A stretch of DNA of 33,058 bases, from NCBI GenBank assembly GCA_000697335.1, contig JNEM01010466.1:1-33058 (forward strand), read 5' to 3'. Both the position numbers and the translations under genes were made by a program. The stretch is from Conidiobolus incongruus B7586 (lineage: Eukaryota; Entomophthoromycota; Entomophthoromycetes; Entomophthorales; Conidiobolaceae). Below, piece after piece: positions 10,346-21,360 of the stretch (its first letter is position 1; every line of letters starts with the position of its first letter). The notes beneath the pieces were generated by a model. It did no database searches and was not told the DNA's origin. It worked only from the letters and a program-made list of their open reading frames with translations.

Positions 10346-12517
10346 ATGATTAATCAATTATTAGTTTTCACAAGTTTAGCAATAAGTTTATTGAGTGGAG
10401 CACAACTCCAAAACTTCCAAAGTTACCAGAAGGTTGATGGCGGAAATGGAGTCGAATTCAAATCCGATGCTGGTAAGTTAAGAGTTTCTATCTACAATGG
10501 CAACATCCTCCGAGTTCAAGCCGTTCCCTCTGGTGAGTTCACTGAGCCCAAAATCCCCATTGTAATTCCTAGATCCATCCAACAATCTAGTTCCAATGTT
10601 GAAGATCGCTACGATCACTTCTTAGTAACCAGTGGCAATGTTGGAATCAAGGTTTACAAAGAATCAGGAAAGTTGACTATGGTAGATCGTGATAATCGTG
10701 TCCTCTGGGAAGAAGTTGAATCATTGAACTTTGGAAACAGTACCGTGCAAACTTTAAAGCAATTCGAAAATGAACAATTCTTTGGTGGAGGTATGCAAAA
10801 TGGAAGATTTAGCCATCGTGGAAAGAGTATCAATATTACAAAGGATTTTAATTGGAATGATAATGGTAATCCCAATCCTGCTCCTTTCTACATGAGTTCT
10901 AAAGGTTATGGTGTCTTCAGAAATACTTTCGCTCCTGGTAATTACGATTTCACTAGTATCTCAAAATTGACACATAAAGAGAATCGTTTCGATGCCTATT
11001 ATTTCTATGGCCCCAGTTTGAAAAATATCTTGAACCATTATACTCAGCTCACTGGTCGTCCTTTCATGCCTCCTATGTATGGTTTGGAAATGGGTGATGC
11101 TGATTGTTATTACAAGACTGCCAATGGTCGTCCTCCTAGGGACACCTTAATTGATTCCACTAAAGTTGCTCAAGGTTATGTTGATAATGACATGCCCGTT
11201 GGTTGGATGTTGGTCAATGATGGTTACAGCTGTGGTTACACTCGTTTGGGTGAAACTAGTCAAGCACTCCTTGATCGTAATGTCACTCTTGGTCTCTGGA
11301 CTGAATCCGACCTTGTCAATCAACCCACCGAGGTTGGTAAATGGGGTGTCCGTGTTCGTAAGTTAGATGTTGCTTGGGTTGGTCATGGTTATGAATTTGC
11401 TTTCAACGCTTGCCAAGTTGCTTACAACGGTATTCAAGACAACTCTGATGCTAGAGGTTTTGTATGGTTGGTTGAAGGTTGGTCTGGTTCCCAAAAGTGT
11501 GCAGTCATGTGGACTGGTGACCAATCCGGAAACTGGGAGAACATTCGCTTCCACATTCCCACCATCCATGGCTCTGGTCTCTCCAGTCAAGTTTACGTTG
11601 CTGGTGACGTCGACGGTATTTTTGGAGGTAGTTCTGAAACTTACATCAGAGATCTCCAATACAGAGTCTTTACTCCAGTATTCATGACCATGAGTGGCTG
11701 GGCTCAATTTGATAAACAGCCTTGGAGACGTGGTGAACCTGGTACATCTATTAACCGTAAATATCTTAAACTTCGTGAACAGCTCTTACCATACATTTAC
11801 TCTTATGCTCGCCAAGCTCACACTACTGGTCTCCCCATTGCTCGTTCACTCGTTTTGGAATACCCTGAAGATCCTAAGACTTGGGACTCTGAAACTACCA
11901 AATATGAATACTTGTTTGGTGAATATTTCTTAGTTGCTCCTGTTTATACTGCTACCACTGTTCGTAATGGCATCTATTTACCCAAGGGCACTTGGTTCGA
12001 TTACTGGACTTCCAAATCCTACCAAGGTGAACAAACTATTAATGGTTACGAAGCTCCTTTGGATCGTCTTCCTCTTCTCGTTCGTGCTGGTGCTATCATT
12101 CCTATGTGGCCCGAACTCAATAGTTTCAGACAACGTAAGCCCAATCAAAAACTCATCTTGGACCTCTATCCCAACTTTGGAACCGATCGCAAGACCGAAT
12201 TCGAACTCTACGAAGACGATATGCTTACTCGTGAATTTGCTAACGGCCAATTCGCTATCCAAAAGATCACTTTGGCTACCGAAAATCACCAACGCGTCGT
12301 TGTCACCGTTGGTAAGTTGGATGGTCAATTCAATAACAAGAGCACTCAAAGACCTTACGACCTCAAGTTCAGACTTAAGGAAGGAGTTAAGAAAGCTACC
12401 CTCAATATTGATGGTGACTCTAAGGAAGTTAAATTTTCTCAAAAGGATCAAACTGTCACCATTGCCTTGGATGCTATTTCTACTGAAAAGGAGTTTAAGG
12501 TTACTTTACAACTTTAG
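10346..12517 (+). CDS. Secreted GH31 alpha-glucosidase/transglucosidase, copy A (intact)
   Basis: This is an intronless frame of 723 residues. Residues 1-19 form a signal peptide (hydrophobic LLVFTSLAISLLSG, likely cut after SGA), so the enzyme should be secreted. Residues 20 to about 235 form the GH31 N-terminal beta-sandwich, about 236-520 the (beta/alpha)8 barrel, and the rest C-terminal beta domains. The nucleophile is D341 in RKLDVAWVG (codon 11366-11368) and the acid/base D392 in MWTGDQSG (11519-11521). Other family signatures are GGGMQNGRFSHRG and PPMYGLEMGDADCYY. The KLDVAWVG/TGDQSGNW pattern recalls the CtsZ/CtsY 6-alpha-glucosyltransferase and isomaltosyltransferase branch rather than ordinary maltases. 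Substrate is therefore uncertain: an alpha-glucan or alpha-glucoside. Bases 11231-12480 are almost identical to copy B. No lesion is seen. Confidence 0.96.
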   Translation: MINQLLVFTSLAISLLSGAQLQNFQSYQKVDGGNGVEFKSDAGKLRVSIYNGNILRVQAVPSGEFTEPKIPIVIPRSIQQSSSNVEDRYDHFLVTSGNVGIKVYKESGKLTMVDRDNRVLWEEVESLNFGNSTVQTLKQFENEQFFGGGMQNGRFSHRGKSINITKDFNWNDNGNPNPAPFYMSSKGYGVFRNTFAPGNYDFTSISKLTHKENRFDAYYFYGPSLKNILNHYTQLTGRPFMPPMYGLEMGDADCYYKTANGRPPRDTLIDSTKVAQGYVDNDMPVGWMLVNDGYSCGYTRLGETSQALLDRNVTLGLWTESDLVNQPTEVGKWGVRVRKLDVAWVGHGYEFAFNACQVAYNGIQDNSDARGFVWLVEGWSGSQKCAVMWTGDQSGNWENIRFHIPTIHGSGLSSQVYVAGDVDGIFGGSSETYIRDLQYRVFTPVFMTMSGWAQFDKQPWRRGEPGTSINRKYLKLREQLLPYIYSYARQAHTTGLPIARSLVLEYPEDPKTWDSETTKYEYLFGEYFLVAPVYTATTVRNGIYLPKGTWFDYWTSKSYQGEQTINGYEAPLDRLPLLVRAGAIIPMWPELNSFRQRKPNQKLILDLYPNFGTDRKTEFELYEDDMLTREFANGQFAIQKITLATENHQRVVVTVGKLDGQFNNKSTQRPYDLKFRLKEGVKKATLNIDGDSKEVKFSQKDQTVTIALDAISTEKEFKVTLQL
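11231..12480 (+). repeat. Gene-conversion tract shared with copy B (inverted, 18165-19414)
   Basis: Reading both strands base by base, I find four differences in 1,250 bp (11705, 11707, 11989 and 12385). Two of them change one codon (Q454 in A, K in B) and the other two are silent. The sequence immediately upstream and the last 37 coding bases are clearly diverged, so both edges are sharp and lie inside the reading frame. Confidence 0.92.
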
Positions 12518-15293
12518 ATTGACTGGTTTTGAGCCAAAATTATTAAATATACATTAATCACATTTAATGGCATAATGGTTTTTAAAATTTTGCTTCTTTC
12601 AAAGTATTTTAACATAAAGTGAATGAACTTAATAAACAAATTATAACAAAAATTATACGCATATAGCCAACCGATATTGAAATTTTTAATCCAAAAAAAT
12701 TAATTTAATCAAGGTATTTGATGGTAAAGTTGATGCTATCTAGCTTGTCAATTATTCAGTTATGGTCACAATTTTTGGAATCATTAATATAACTATTTAA
12801 AGTATGCTGATAAAAAATTAATAAACTTTTATAATTCAAATATAATATTTTAATGGTTTGAATATATCTAATATTTTCTTAACTTTATTTTATATATATC
12901 ATACATGTTTTAATTTGCATTTATTACAATTGATTATAATATTAATCCTATATTTCCTCAAACTTAACTCTGAACAATTTACTGATAATTTTTTAATAGT
13001 AATAATAGCTTTCATTAAATAGTATTTGCAAAATTATTATCAAATCATAATAAATTTGTAAAAATATTAACAAATATAGAAATAGTTGTTTGATAACTCT
13101 CTGCTTATTAAAAAAAGGAAAACTTTAAGATTTATTTTTTTCCATTAGGATTATAAATTATCATATTTTTTATATTAACTTTTGTTAATAAATGCTTTGG
13201 ATTATTATTGATGTCAAAACTGGAGTATATCTATACAATTTTAATGGCAATCGTGATGTTTTATTTGTAGAATATTTTTAAAAAAAATATTATTTTTGGT
13301 TTTAGGATCAAAGCCAATTTATATTAATATTTTCCAAATATATATCAAATATATAAAATTAATTTATTTTTTGATTATATCTACATATCCTTTTATTTTA
13401 TGTTTCAGTTTGATTTTTTATATGATTTCATTCACTTATAATCAATTTTCAAAATTCCCATTAACTTGATATTATAATTTAACCAATCTATATACTATTG
13501 TTTTATTATCAAAGAATATCAAATCATTTTTTATTAAATAATCAGTCTTCTTTATTAGTTAATATATGTGTGAGTTTTGCAATATTGAAAACTAAATATT
13601 AATGATAATTTCTATATATTTAAATACCGATCAAATTAACTATATAATGAATATAATTTGAGATCATTATTATATGGTTGTTTTATTCATGATATTCAAA
13701 ATCAATTTTATACTTGAAAATTTTCACCACATATGATCATTTATTTTGAACTTTGATATATTACTATATATAATTGATTCCATTCAAATATATTTAAAAA
13801 TATAGTAAAATTTAATGTATCATCAAGCTATTTTTGAGTGATTCAAAATACTATTGTCAAATGAATAGATTATACTAAATGATTAAACCCATTTTGAAGT
13901 TGATATATCTAGTTTAACTTTTTATAATACCATATTTGATTATTAAATATGTGTGTGTATGTAACTTTGAAATGCAACTATTGATTTGGAAATCAATAAT
14001 TAAAAATAATTATGACCATATTTGAATCTAATATAAGATATCAATACTCTAAATTAATGTAAAAATCCCGTTAAATTCAAAATAGTTTTTATAATCAGTT
14101 TATTTCAAAAGATAATTTGAATTTTTCAGATAAACGTTATGGATATTTTTAATAATCATTTAATTTAAAAGTAATTAGTATTTATTATTTTCATATATCA
14201 TTATCCCATATTCATCTTTTATTTGAAAACTCTATATTTCAAGTTTAAAATACCAATAGAAACGAATATATATATATATATATATATATATTAAGAATTA
14301 TTTTTATTAATTTAATATCATGGGCCGAAGACTTGGATTATTGGTAGGCAGGGTCATCTATTCCTGAATTACTATTAGGATTTCATAATATATCTTAATC
14401 TTAACATTTCTAATAGCAGCATATATTTTAGTTATTATGATGTATTATTTTTCACAAATATATACTTATTGGAAATTAAAACGTTATTAATCCTCAGAGA
14501 TTTGTTTACTTAATTATGCACCAACAATATATATTTTATATCATATTATTGTGCCTAAATTTTAGTTTAATAATTTTTTGGAATAGAGCTTTGGATCATA
14601 ATATATATTTCAGAATATTAAATAATCAATACTAATTTCTTTGGATTTTAAGTTATTTCAATTAATTTGAATCTTATATAACCAAAAAGTTATCAATCGG
14701 TTCAACAAAAATTTGAATTAATATTTTAGAATTAAAAAAATCTAGTTTATAATTAAAATTAAAATCAAAAATAATTTGAAACGTTTAATTATATTTTTGC
14801 AACCTGGTTATTGTTAGTGATCTGTTTGAATTATAAAATCATAATTGGGAATATTTTACTATTATCAATATGAATTAAAAATCAAAAACAAATACAGTAT
14901 ATTATATAAATATTTTATCCTCTCTATAATATTCAAAAGCTGTAAATAAAATTGACAGAATAATAAAATTTATTATTATTATTTATTTAAAAATTACTTA
15001 ATAAAATTGTTTATTAAAACTTTAAATTAATTTAATAAGATTGTTGCAAGTAAATATATAATTTAGTCAAAGTTATCTATTCATATTCTTATTATAAAAT
15101 CCAAAAAAGAAAAAAATTGAAAAATAAATTTGTAAACAGCTGTTTATTTTACATTAGCCATATATTTCTAAGTTGAAATATTTTTAAAATATTTCGTTAT
15201 AAATTGTTTTTGAAAAATGGTCAATTGCCCAATCCTATAATAACGATGAATATAAAGAAATATGATCAACATAGATGATTTAATACAACCACA
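12518..15293. other. AT-rich spacer between copy A and pseudogene P1
   Basis: About 2.8 kb without a gene. It holds an (AT)n microsatellite at 14266-14291 and a short less AT-rich patch at 14320-14370 that I cannot identify. Confidence 0.6.
14266..14291. repeat. (AT)n microsatellite, about 13 units
   Basis: This is a perfect alternating AT run of 26 bases, the longest such run I noticed in the window. A shorter one lies near 25219-25235. Confidence 0.9.
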
Positions 15294-15379
15294 GTGATAT
15301 TTAAAACTATTAGATTCAATGAAAAAAGACACTGTAATACAACAAGTAAATCAATTATTTGTACAAGTATAATATTCCA

Positions 15380-17479
15380 TTTTTTAAAAGTATTTGGACT
15401 CAAAAACTTTGAAAGCTACCATAATTTTGAGGGAAGAAATAGCATAGAATTTAGATCTAATTCGAGGAAGCTGGGAGCGCCAATGTACAACAAAAACATA
15501 TTGCGCTTGCAAGTTGTTCGCATTCGGTAAGTTTATTGAGCCCAGTGTCCCAATAGTTATTCCAGGATCTGTAAAGCAATCTCGCTCGAATGACCAAGAC
15601 CATCAAAATTATCTCTTAGAAACAAGAGGAAATGTTGTTATTAAATTTAAAAAAAATATCAGGTACATTGGATTCAATAAACCGTCACGATCACGTTCTG
15701 TGGGAAGAGGTTGAGTCTTTGAAGTTTAGGAACAATGCAGTCCAAAACTTGAGACAATTCAAAGACCAGAATTTTTGAAGGAGGAATGCAAAATTAAAGA
15801 TTCAACCATCGTAGATAGAGTACCAATATCACTGTAGGTTAAGACTGAAATTGCAATTGAAAGCCCAATACTGCCTCTTTTTACATGATTACTGAAGGCT
15901 TAGGTGCCTTTAAGGACACTTTCGCACCTGGTAATTATGATTTCTCCAATGGATCTAAATTTACTCATAGTGAATCGTTTCGATGCCTATTATTTCTATG
16001 GTCCCAGTTTGAAGAATATCTTGAACCACTATACTCTGCTCACTGGTCGCCCTTTCATGCCTCCTATGTATGGTTTGGAAATGGGTGATGCTGATTGTTA
16101 TTACAAGACTGCCAATGGTCGTCCTCCTAGGGACACCTTAATTGATTCCACTAAAGTTGCTCAAGGTTATGTTAAGAATGACATGCCCGTTGGTTGGATG
16201 TTGGTCAATGATGGTTACGGTTGTGGTTACACTCGTTTGGGTGAAACTGGTCAAGCCCCCTTTGATTATATTGCCACATTTGGTCTATGGACTGAGTGTG
16301 GTTCCGTCAATCAACACAAGGAAGCTGCTTTATGGGGTGTGCGTATCCGTAATTTGAATGTAGTTTGGGTTAGCTCTGGATGTGAGTTTCCTTTTAATGC
16401 ATGTATGAAAGCATTTAGAGGTATTGAAGATAGTAGTGATGCTAGATACTTTATCTGGGTGACTTAAGGTTGGGCCGTATCTCAAAAGTATGCCGTTATG
16501 TGGGCCGGGAAACAATATGATAACTAGGAATATACGTCTCTGTATTCTTACCATTCATGACTTTGATCTGTCTAGTCAGGTCTGGGTTGCAGGAGATGTT
16601 CATGGTATATGTTCAGGAAGTCATAAAACCTATATTAGAAACCTTCAGTACAGAGTGTCTAATCCATTGCTTATAACCATAAACGGCCCGCCCCAATTCG
16701 ATAAACAACCTTGGAGACACGGCGAACCTGTATCTTGTAGAAACCACAAATACCTTAAACTCCGTGAACAACTCTTGCCATATATTTACTCCTATACTTG
16801 TAAAGCTCACGTTACTGGCCTCTCCATTGCTCGTTCTCTCGTTTTGGAATACTCTGAGGGCCCTAAGTCTTGGGGCTCTGAAACCACAAAACATGTATCA
16901 TTGTTTGGTTAATATCTCTTAGTTGCTTGTGTCTATACCTCACCACTCTTCGCGTTGTTATCTTCATCCTAAAGGGAACTCGGTTTGACTACTGAACTAC
17001 CAGGTCCTATCAGGGTGAACAAACTATTAATGGCTATGATGCATCATTGGATCGTTTACCTCCTCGTCCGTGCAGGTGCTATTCTTCCTAAGTTGCTTGA
17101 GCTGAACAACTTTAGACAACGCAACCCGAATGATAATCTTATCCTTGACCATTAACCTAATTTGAAGAGCATCATAAACAACGAATTCGAATTTTGCAAA
17201 AAAGATATGCTTTCTCACAATTTCTCCCAAGGCTAATTCACTATACAAAACAATCATCTCAGGAAAATAAGCCACAATCGAGTGATAGTCAACATTAAAA
17301 AAATTGATGGTTAATTCAAAAATAAGAGCATCCAGATGAGCCTTATGATCTTAAATTTAGATAAAATTTTTAGGAAAACAATATTGAAGCTCGATAAAAA
17401 TAAAAAGCACTTTCAGTAGTAATAATCAAACTGAGATAATTTCACTAAATTAATATCAACTGATGAAGATTTAATGTAA
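15380..17479 (+). pseudogene. GH31 paralogue P1, decayed, with a refreshed central segment
   Basis: Similarity to copies A and B runs almost end to end, from the mature N-terminus (LKNFESYHNF..., about 15380) to a final TAA at 17477-17479. Similarity further upstream is unclear. Several frame changes and in-frame stops break it, for example a TAA at 16465-16467 after RYFIWVT. Both catalytic residues are gone: the nucleophile Asp is Asn (NLNVVWV, codon 16357-16359) and the acid/base Asp is Lys (MWAGKQ, 16510-16512). The segment from about 15977 to 16257 is far better preserved than its surroundings, and 16051-16173 is identical to copy A. A second, milder island lies near 16700-16870. P1 sits between A and B in the same orientation as A. 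It is a dead gene partly overwritten from a live copy. Confidence 0.9.
16051..16173 (+). repeat. 123-bp segment of P1 identical to copy A (11060-11182)
   Basis: Direct comparison shows no mismatch over 123 bp, with the first differences at 16050 and 16174. Copies B and C carry a different version here (GGAAGACCTCCTAAGGAT against GGTCGTCCTCCTAGGGAC), so copy A or a relative of it is the source. Confidence 0.88.
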
Positions 17480-18127
17480 ATTCATTTTTTTTAAAAAAAT
17501 TTAATATTGATAAATGGCTAAAATTGATTTATTAATATCAATAATCAGTAGTTGAAATTTGATGCAATATAATTTTTTCATATTTTGTCTCTTATAATGA
17601 TTTTTATTATGAAAACACACTTTTAATAAATTCAGATTTTGAATTTTTTTCAATACATCAAATAGCAATTGAATAATTTAAGTTGCAATATATATCAAAA
17701 TAATATTTTTATTTTTATTAATTTTGAAATTCAAAATGATATGAAATCTGCTAACAAGTGAGACAAATTTTAAAACTTAGTCTCCTATGCTTATAACTAA
17801 ATTTGTATATTATTTTTATCTATCAATATGGTAATAGTAATATTCTTGATCCCAGATTTTTGCTAACCATTTAAAATATACTTAGTTCACATTATGATAT
17901 TTTACGACTACAATAATAAAATTAGACTGCATTTAATGATAATTTATTTGATTTTATATGATTGATGCGAGGTTAGTTTTTGTGTAGTAATGTTAGTATT
18001 TGAATATCTAATGTATAATTCAATACATGATATATCATCATATAAAATATTGATATCAATTGAATTTTTATAATTGAATAATTTTATTTAATATTAGTTG
18101 ATTAATAAATAGTAAATATATAGTTGA
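17480..18127. other. AT-rich spacer between P1 and copy B
   Basis: About 650 bases separating the convergent 3' ends of P1 and copy B. I see no gene or repeat. Both 3' ends could polyadenylate here, but signals cannot be told apart from the background. Confidence 0.6.
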
Positions 18128-20293
18128 TTAGAGGTGCAAAGTGACTTGGAATTCCTTATCAACGGAAATAGCATCCAAGGCAATGGTGACAGTTTGATCC
18201 TTTTGAGAAAATTTAACTTCCTTAGAGTCACCATCAATATTGAGGGTAGCTTTCTTAACACCTTCCTTAAGTCTGAACTTGAGGTCGTAAGGTCTTTGAG
18301 TGCTCTTGTTATTGAATTGACCATCCAACTTACCAACGGTGACAACGACGCGTTGGTGATTTTCGGTAGCCAAAGTGATCTTTTGGATAGCGAATTGGCC
18401 GTTAGCAAATTCACGAGTAAGCATATCGTCTTCGTAGAGTTCGAATTCGGTCTTGCGATCGGTTCCAAAGTTGGGATAGAGGTCCAAGATGAGTTTTTGA
18501 TTGGGCTTACGTTGTCTGAAACTATTGAGTTCGGGCCACATAGGAATGATAGCACCAGCACGAACGAGAAGAGGAAGACGATCCAAAGGAGCTTCGTAAC
18601 CATTAATAGTTTGTTCACCTTGGTAGGATTTGGAAGTCCAGTAATCGAACCAAGTACCCTTGGGTAAATAGATGCCATTACGAACAGTGGTAGCAGTATA
18701 AACAGGAGCAACTAAGAAATATTCACCAAACAAGTATTCATATTTGGTAGTTTCAGAGTCCCAAGTCTTAGGATCTTCAGGGTATTCCAAAACGAGTGAA
18801 CGAGCAATGGGGAGACCAGTAGTGTGAGCTTGGCGAGCATAAGAGTAAATGTATGGTAAGAGCTGTTCACGAAGTTTAAGATATTTACGGTTAATAGATG
18901 TACCAGGTTCACCACGTCTCCAAGGCTGTTTATCAAACTTAGCCCAGCCACTCATGGTCATGAATACTGGAGTAAAGACTCTGTATTGGAGATCTCTGAT
19001 GTAAGTTTCAGAACTACCTCCAAAAATACCGTCGACGTCACCAGCAACGTAAACTTGACTGGAGAGACCAGAGCCATGGATGGTGGGAATGTGGAAGCGA
19101 ATGTTCTCCCAGTTTCCGGATTGGTCACCAGTCCACATGACTGCACACTTTTGGGAACCAGACCAACCTTCAACCAACCATACAAAACCTCTAGCATCAG
19201 AGTTGTCTTGAATACCGTTGTAAGCAACTTGGCAAGCGTTGAAAGCAAATTCATAACCATGACCAACCCAAGCAACATCTAACTTACGAACACGGACACC
19301 CCATTTACCAACCTCGGTGGGTTGATTGACAAGGTCGGATTCAGTCCAGAGACCAAGAGTGACATTACGATCAAGGAGTGCTTGACTAGTTTCACCCAAA
19401 CGAGTGTAACCACAACCGTAACCATCGTTGACCAACATCCAACCAACGGGCATGTCATTATCAACATAACCTTGAGCAACCTTAGTAGAATCAATCAAAG
19501 TATCCTTAGGAGGTCTTCCATTTGCAGTTTTGTAGTAACAATCAGCATCACCCATTTCCAAACCATACATAGGAGGCATGAAAGGACGACCAGTGAGCTG
19601 AGTATAATGGTTCAAGATATTTTTCAAACTGGGGCCATAGAAATAATAGGCATCGAAACGATTTTCATCATGAGTCAATTTAGATCCATTGGAGAAATCA
19701 TAGTTACCAGGAGCGAAAGTATTTCTGAAGACACCATAACCTTTAGAACTCATGTAGAAAGGAGCAGGATTGGGATTACCATTATCTTCCCAGTTATAGT
19801 CAACAGCAATGTTAATCTTCTTACCACGATGACTGAATCTTCCATTTTGCATACCGCCACCAAAGAATTGTTCATTTTCGAACTGCTTCAAATTTTGAAT
19901 GGTACTGTTGCCGAAGTTCAATGGTTCAACTTCTTCCCAGAGGACGTGATTATCACGATCTACCATAGTCAACTTTCCTGATTCTTTGTAAACCTTGATC
20001 CCAACATTACCGGCGGATACCAAGTAATAGTCATGGCGATCTTCAATCTTGGAATTGGATTGTTGAACAGATCCAGGAATTACAATAGGAATTTTGGGCT
20101 CAGTGAATTCACCGGAGGGAATGGCTTGAACACGGAGGACATTGTCATTGTAGATAGAAACTCTCAACTTACCAGTATCGGATTTGAATTCAACTGCATT
20201 GTCGACCTTTTGATAGTTGTTAAAGTTTTGGAGTTGAACTCCGTTTATTAAATTGATAGCTAAACTTGTAAATATTAATAATTGATTAATCAT
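18128..20293 (-). CDS. Secreted GH31 alpha-glucosidase/transglucosidase, copy B (intact)
   Basis: This intronless frame of 721 residues is the closest paralogue of copy A and points towards it, tail to tail. The start MINQLLIFTSLAINL gives a signal peptide like that of A. The nucleophile is D339 (codon 19279-19277) and the acid/base D390 (19126-19124), in the same KLDVAWVG and WTGDQSG contexts. Against A, I count roughly 38 substitutions and a 2-residue gap in the first 295 residues, one substitution in the next 415 or so, and four in the last dozen. The near-identical part reflects gene conversion, not recent duplication of the whole gene. N-terminal differences (for example NITKDFNWND against NIAVDYNWED) are where the two proteins could differ in substrate binding or stability. 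No lesion is seen. Confidence 0.96.
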   Translation of the reverse strand: MINQLLIFTSLAINLINGVQLQNFNNYQKVDNAVEFKSDTGKLRVSIYNDNVLRVQAIPSGEFTEPKIPIVIPGSVQQSNSKIEDRHDYYLVSAGNVGIKVYKESGKLTMVDRDNHVLWEEVEPLNFGNSTIQNLKQFENEQFFGGGMQNGRFSHRGKKINIAVDYNWEDNGNPNPAPFYMSSKGYGVFRNTFAPGNYDFSNGSKLTHDENRFDAYYFYGPSLKNILNHYTQLTGRPFMPPMYGLEMGDADCYYKTANGRPPKDTLIDSTKVAQGYVDNDMPVGWMLVNDGYGCGYTRLGETSQALLDRNVTLGLWTESDLVNQPTEVGKWGVRVRKLDVAWVGHGYEFAFNACQVAYNGIQDNSDARGFVWLVEGWSGSQKCAVMWTGDQSGNWENIRFHIPTIHGSGLSSQVYVAGDVDGIFGGSSETYIRDLQYRVFTPVFMTMSGWAKFDKQPWRRGEPGTSINRKYLKLREQLLPYIYSYARQAHTTGLPIARSLVLEYPEDPKTWDSETTKYEYLFGEYFLVAPVYTATTVRNGIYLPKGTWFDYWTSKSYQGEQTINGYEAPLDRLPLLVRAGAIIPMWPELNSFRQRKPNQKLILDLYPNFGTDRKTEFELYEDDMLTREFANGQFAIQKITLATENHQRVVVTVGKLDGQFNNKSTQRPYDLKFRLKEGVKKATLNIDGDSKEVKFSQKDQTVTIALDAISVDKEFQVTLHL
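18165..19414 (-). repeat. Gene-conversion tract shared with copy A (inverted, 11231-12480)
   Basis: This is the partner of the tract in copy A, with four mismatches over 1,250 bp. The two tracts form a near-perfect inverted repeat whose inner ends are 5.7 kb apart. Confidence 0.92.
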
Positions 20294-20974
20294 TGATGGA
20301 TTTATTATTAAGTATTAATTAATCATTAAGTTGATTTTTAGGAATTTGCATCATATTTATATCAATAATAATGTTTCTATTATCAAAATTTCACCAATAT
20401 TCGCTTTTGTTCACTTTAAAGCACCTAGTCATTTGACATGTTGTGAAATTCAAGTGATAAGTGCATTTATTACATGCGAACTTTAGGATAAATTAAACCA
20501 AAGTCTTATATTCTGGGTTCTCTATAATTTCCAAAAGTAGTAAAATTAAATCAATCGAATCAAGTTATCCACTTTTGAATTGTAAATTCTCATAAAATTA
20601 TGATTAGGTAAAATATGCTTAAACAGTTGGGAATAGATTGATTTATTGTGAAGTGATGATAAATTATAACATAATGTATTTAATAGGATTTTATTATTTG
20701 CTCATATTTTCAAAATAAATATATACTTTTAGTTTAATATAATCTGATCTATTTGAACTTAAATTTATCACATAATCATTTATAACTTATTATTATAAAT
20801 GATATATTCCAAATTCCATCATGACTTTTTCAGATAAAAGTTTGGCATTTCATAAAATATCGGATGAATTGGATGTGCTATTGACTATTAATAATGAGAA
20901 TATTTTTTTTAAATAGGTGATTTCATCGTAACTGTTGGATAATTGTTAATAATCGATAAAAATCTAGATGTTTT
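20294..20974. other. AT-rich spacer upstream of copy B
   Basis: This is the 5' flank of copy B, with no gene seen. It holds a TATA-like run (20353-20361) and, at 20433-20442, the reverse complement of the AACATGTCAA found upstream of copy A. Confidence 0.6.
20353..20361 (-). promoter_or_regulatory. Possible TATA box of GH31 copy B
   Basis: On the minus strand this reads as a TATAAATA-type motif about 60 bases before the ATG, similar in placement to copies A and EBP. It is weak evidence in AT-rich DNA. Confidence 0.22.
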
Positions 20975-21360
20975 GATGGTGGTACTATGGTTCTACCGAT
21001 CGCTAATAGAATGTTAAAAATAATAAAGGGAGCGACTTGCTTGTGATTTATTTGGTAGTTTGGGTTGAGGAGTTTTATGAGGCTTTGTTTAGGATTTAAT
21101 GGGCTTCAAAGAAGATTGGGGATAATGGTGAAAATTTATTCCAGTAATGGCTTTTTTATAGACCATTAGTCGGCTGTAGATGGTGTAAAGAAGAGTATTA
21201 GGCATTCAGAAACATGAGATCTTGAAATGATGGCACTAATGTTCCAGGTTATATCTCCATAGGGTAATAGGCTGCAAGGTAAAGTCAGTCAAGCTTCTTA
21301 CTATCTAGGTAACTTCGATATCATTGAAATATATAATTGTGATCCAGGTAAACATAATGT
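20975..21360 (+). pseudogene. Higher-GC patch, possible remnant of an unknown gene
   Basis: This patch is markedly richer in G than the DNA around it. On the plus strand, stretches of protein-like reading survive between stops (for example GSDLLVIYLVVWVEEFYEAL and NDGTNVPGYISIG), and a second frame further on reads QGKVSQASYYLGNFDIIEIY. It does not match GH31 or any family I recognise. It may be a decayed gene or part of a transposon. Confidence 0.3.

Noticed and set aside
11363-11707. Long open frames antisense to and in other frames of the GH31 copies (also 11934-12557, 11978-12451, 18134-18667, 19322-19981, 18094-18711)
   Set aside because: They overlap the true GH31 frames, recur in every copy because the DNA is conserved, and read as low-similarity shadow protein. 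The real frame holds the catalytic motifs.
14320-14370. Short less AT-rich patch reading MGRRLGLLVGRVIYS on the plus strand
   Set aside because: It is too short and meets a stop at once, with no family match. Chance is sufficient.
18128-20293. Copy B as a recent duplicate of copy A in full
   Set aside because: The N-terminal 295 codons, the last 12 codons and both flanks are clearly diverged, so only the central tract is recent.
20975-21360. Sixth GH31 fragment
   Set aside because: No GH31 motif appears in any frame on either strand that I read.
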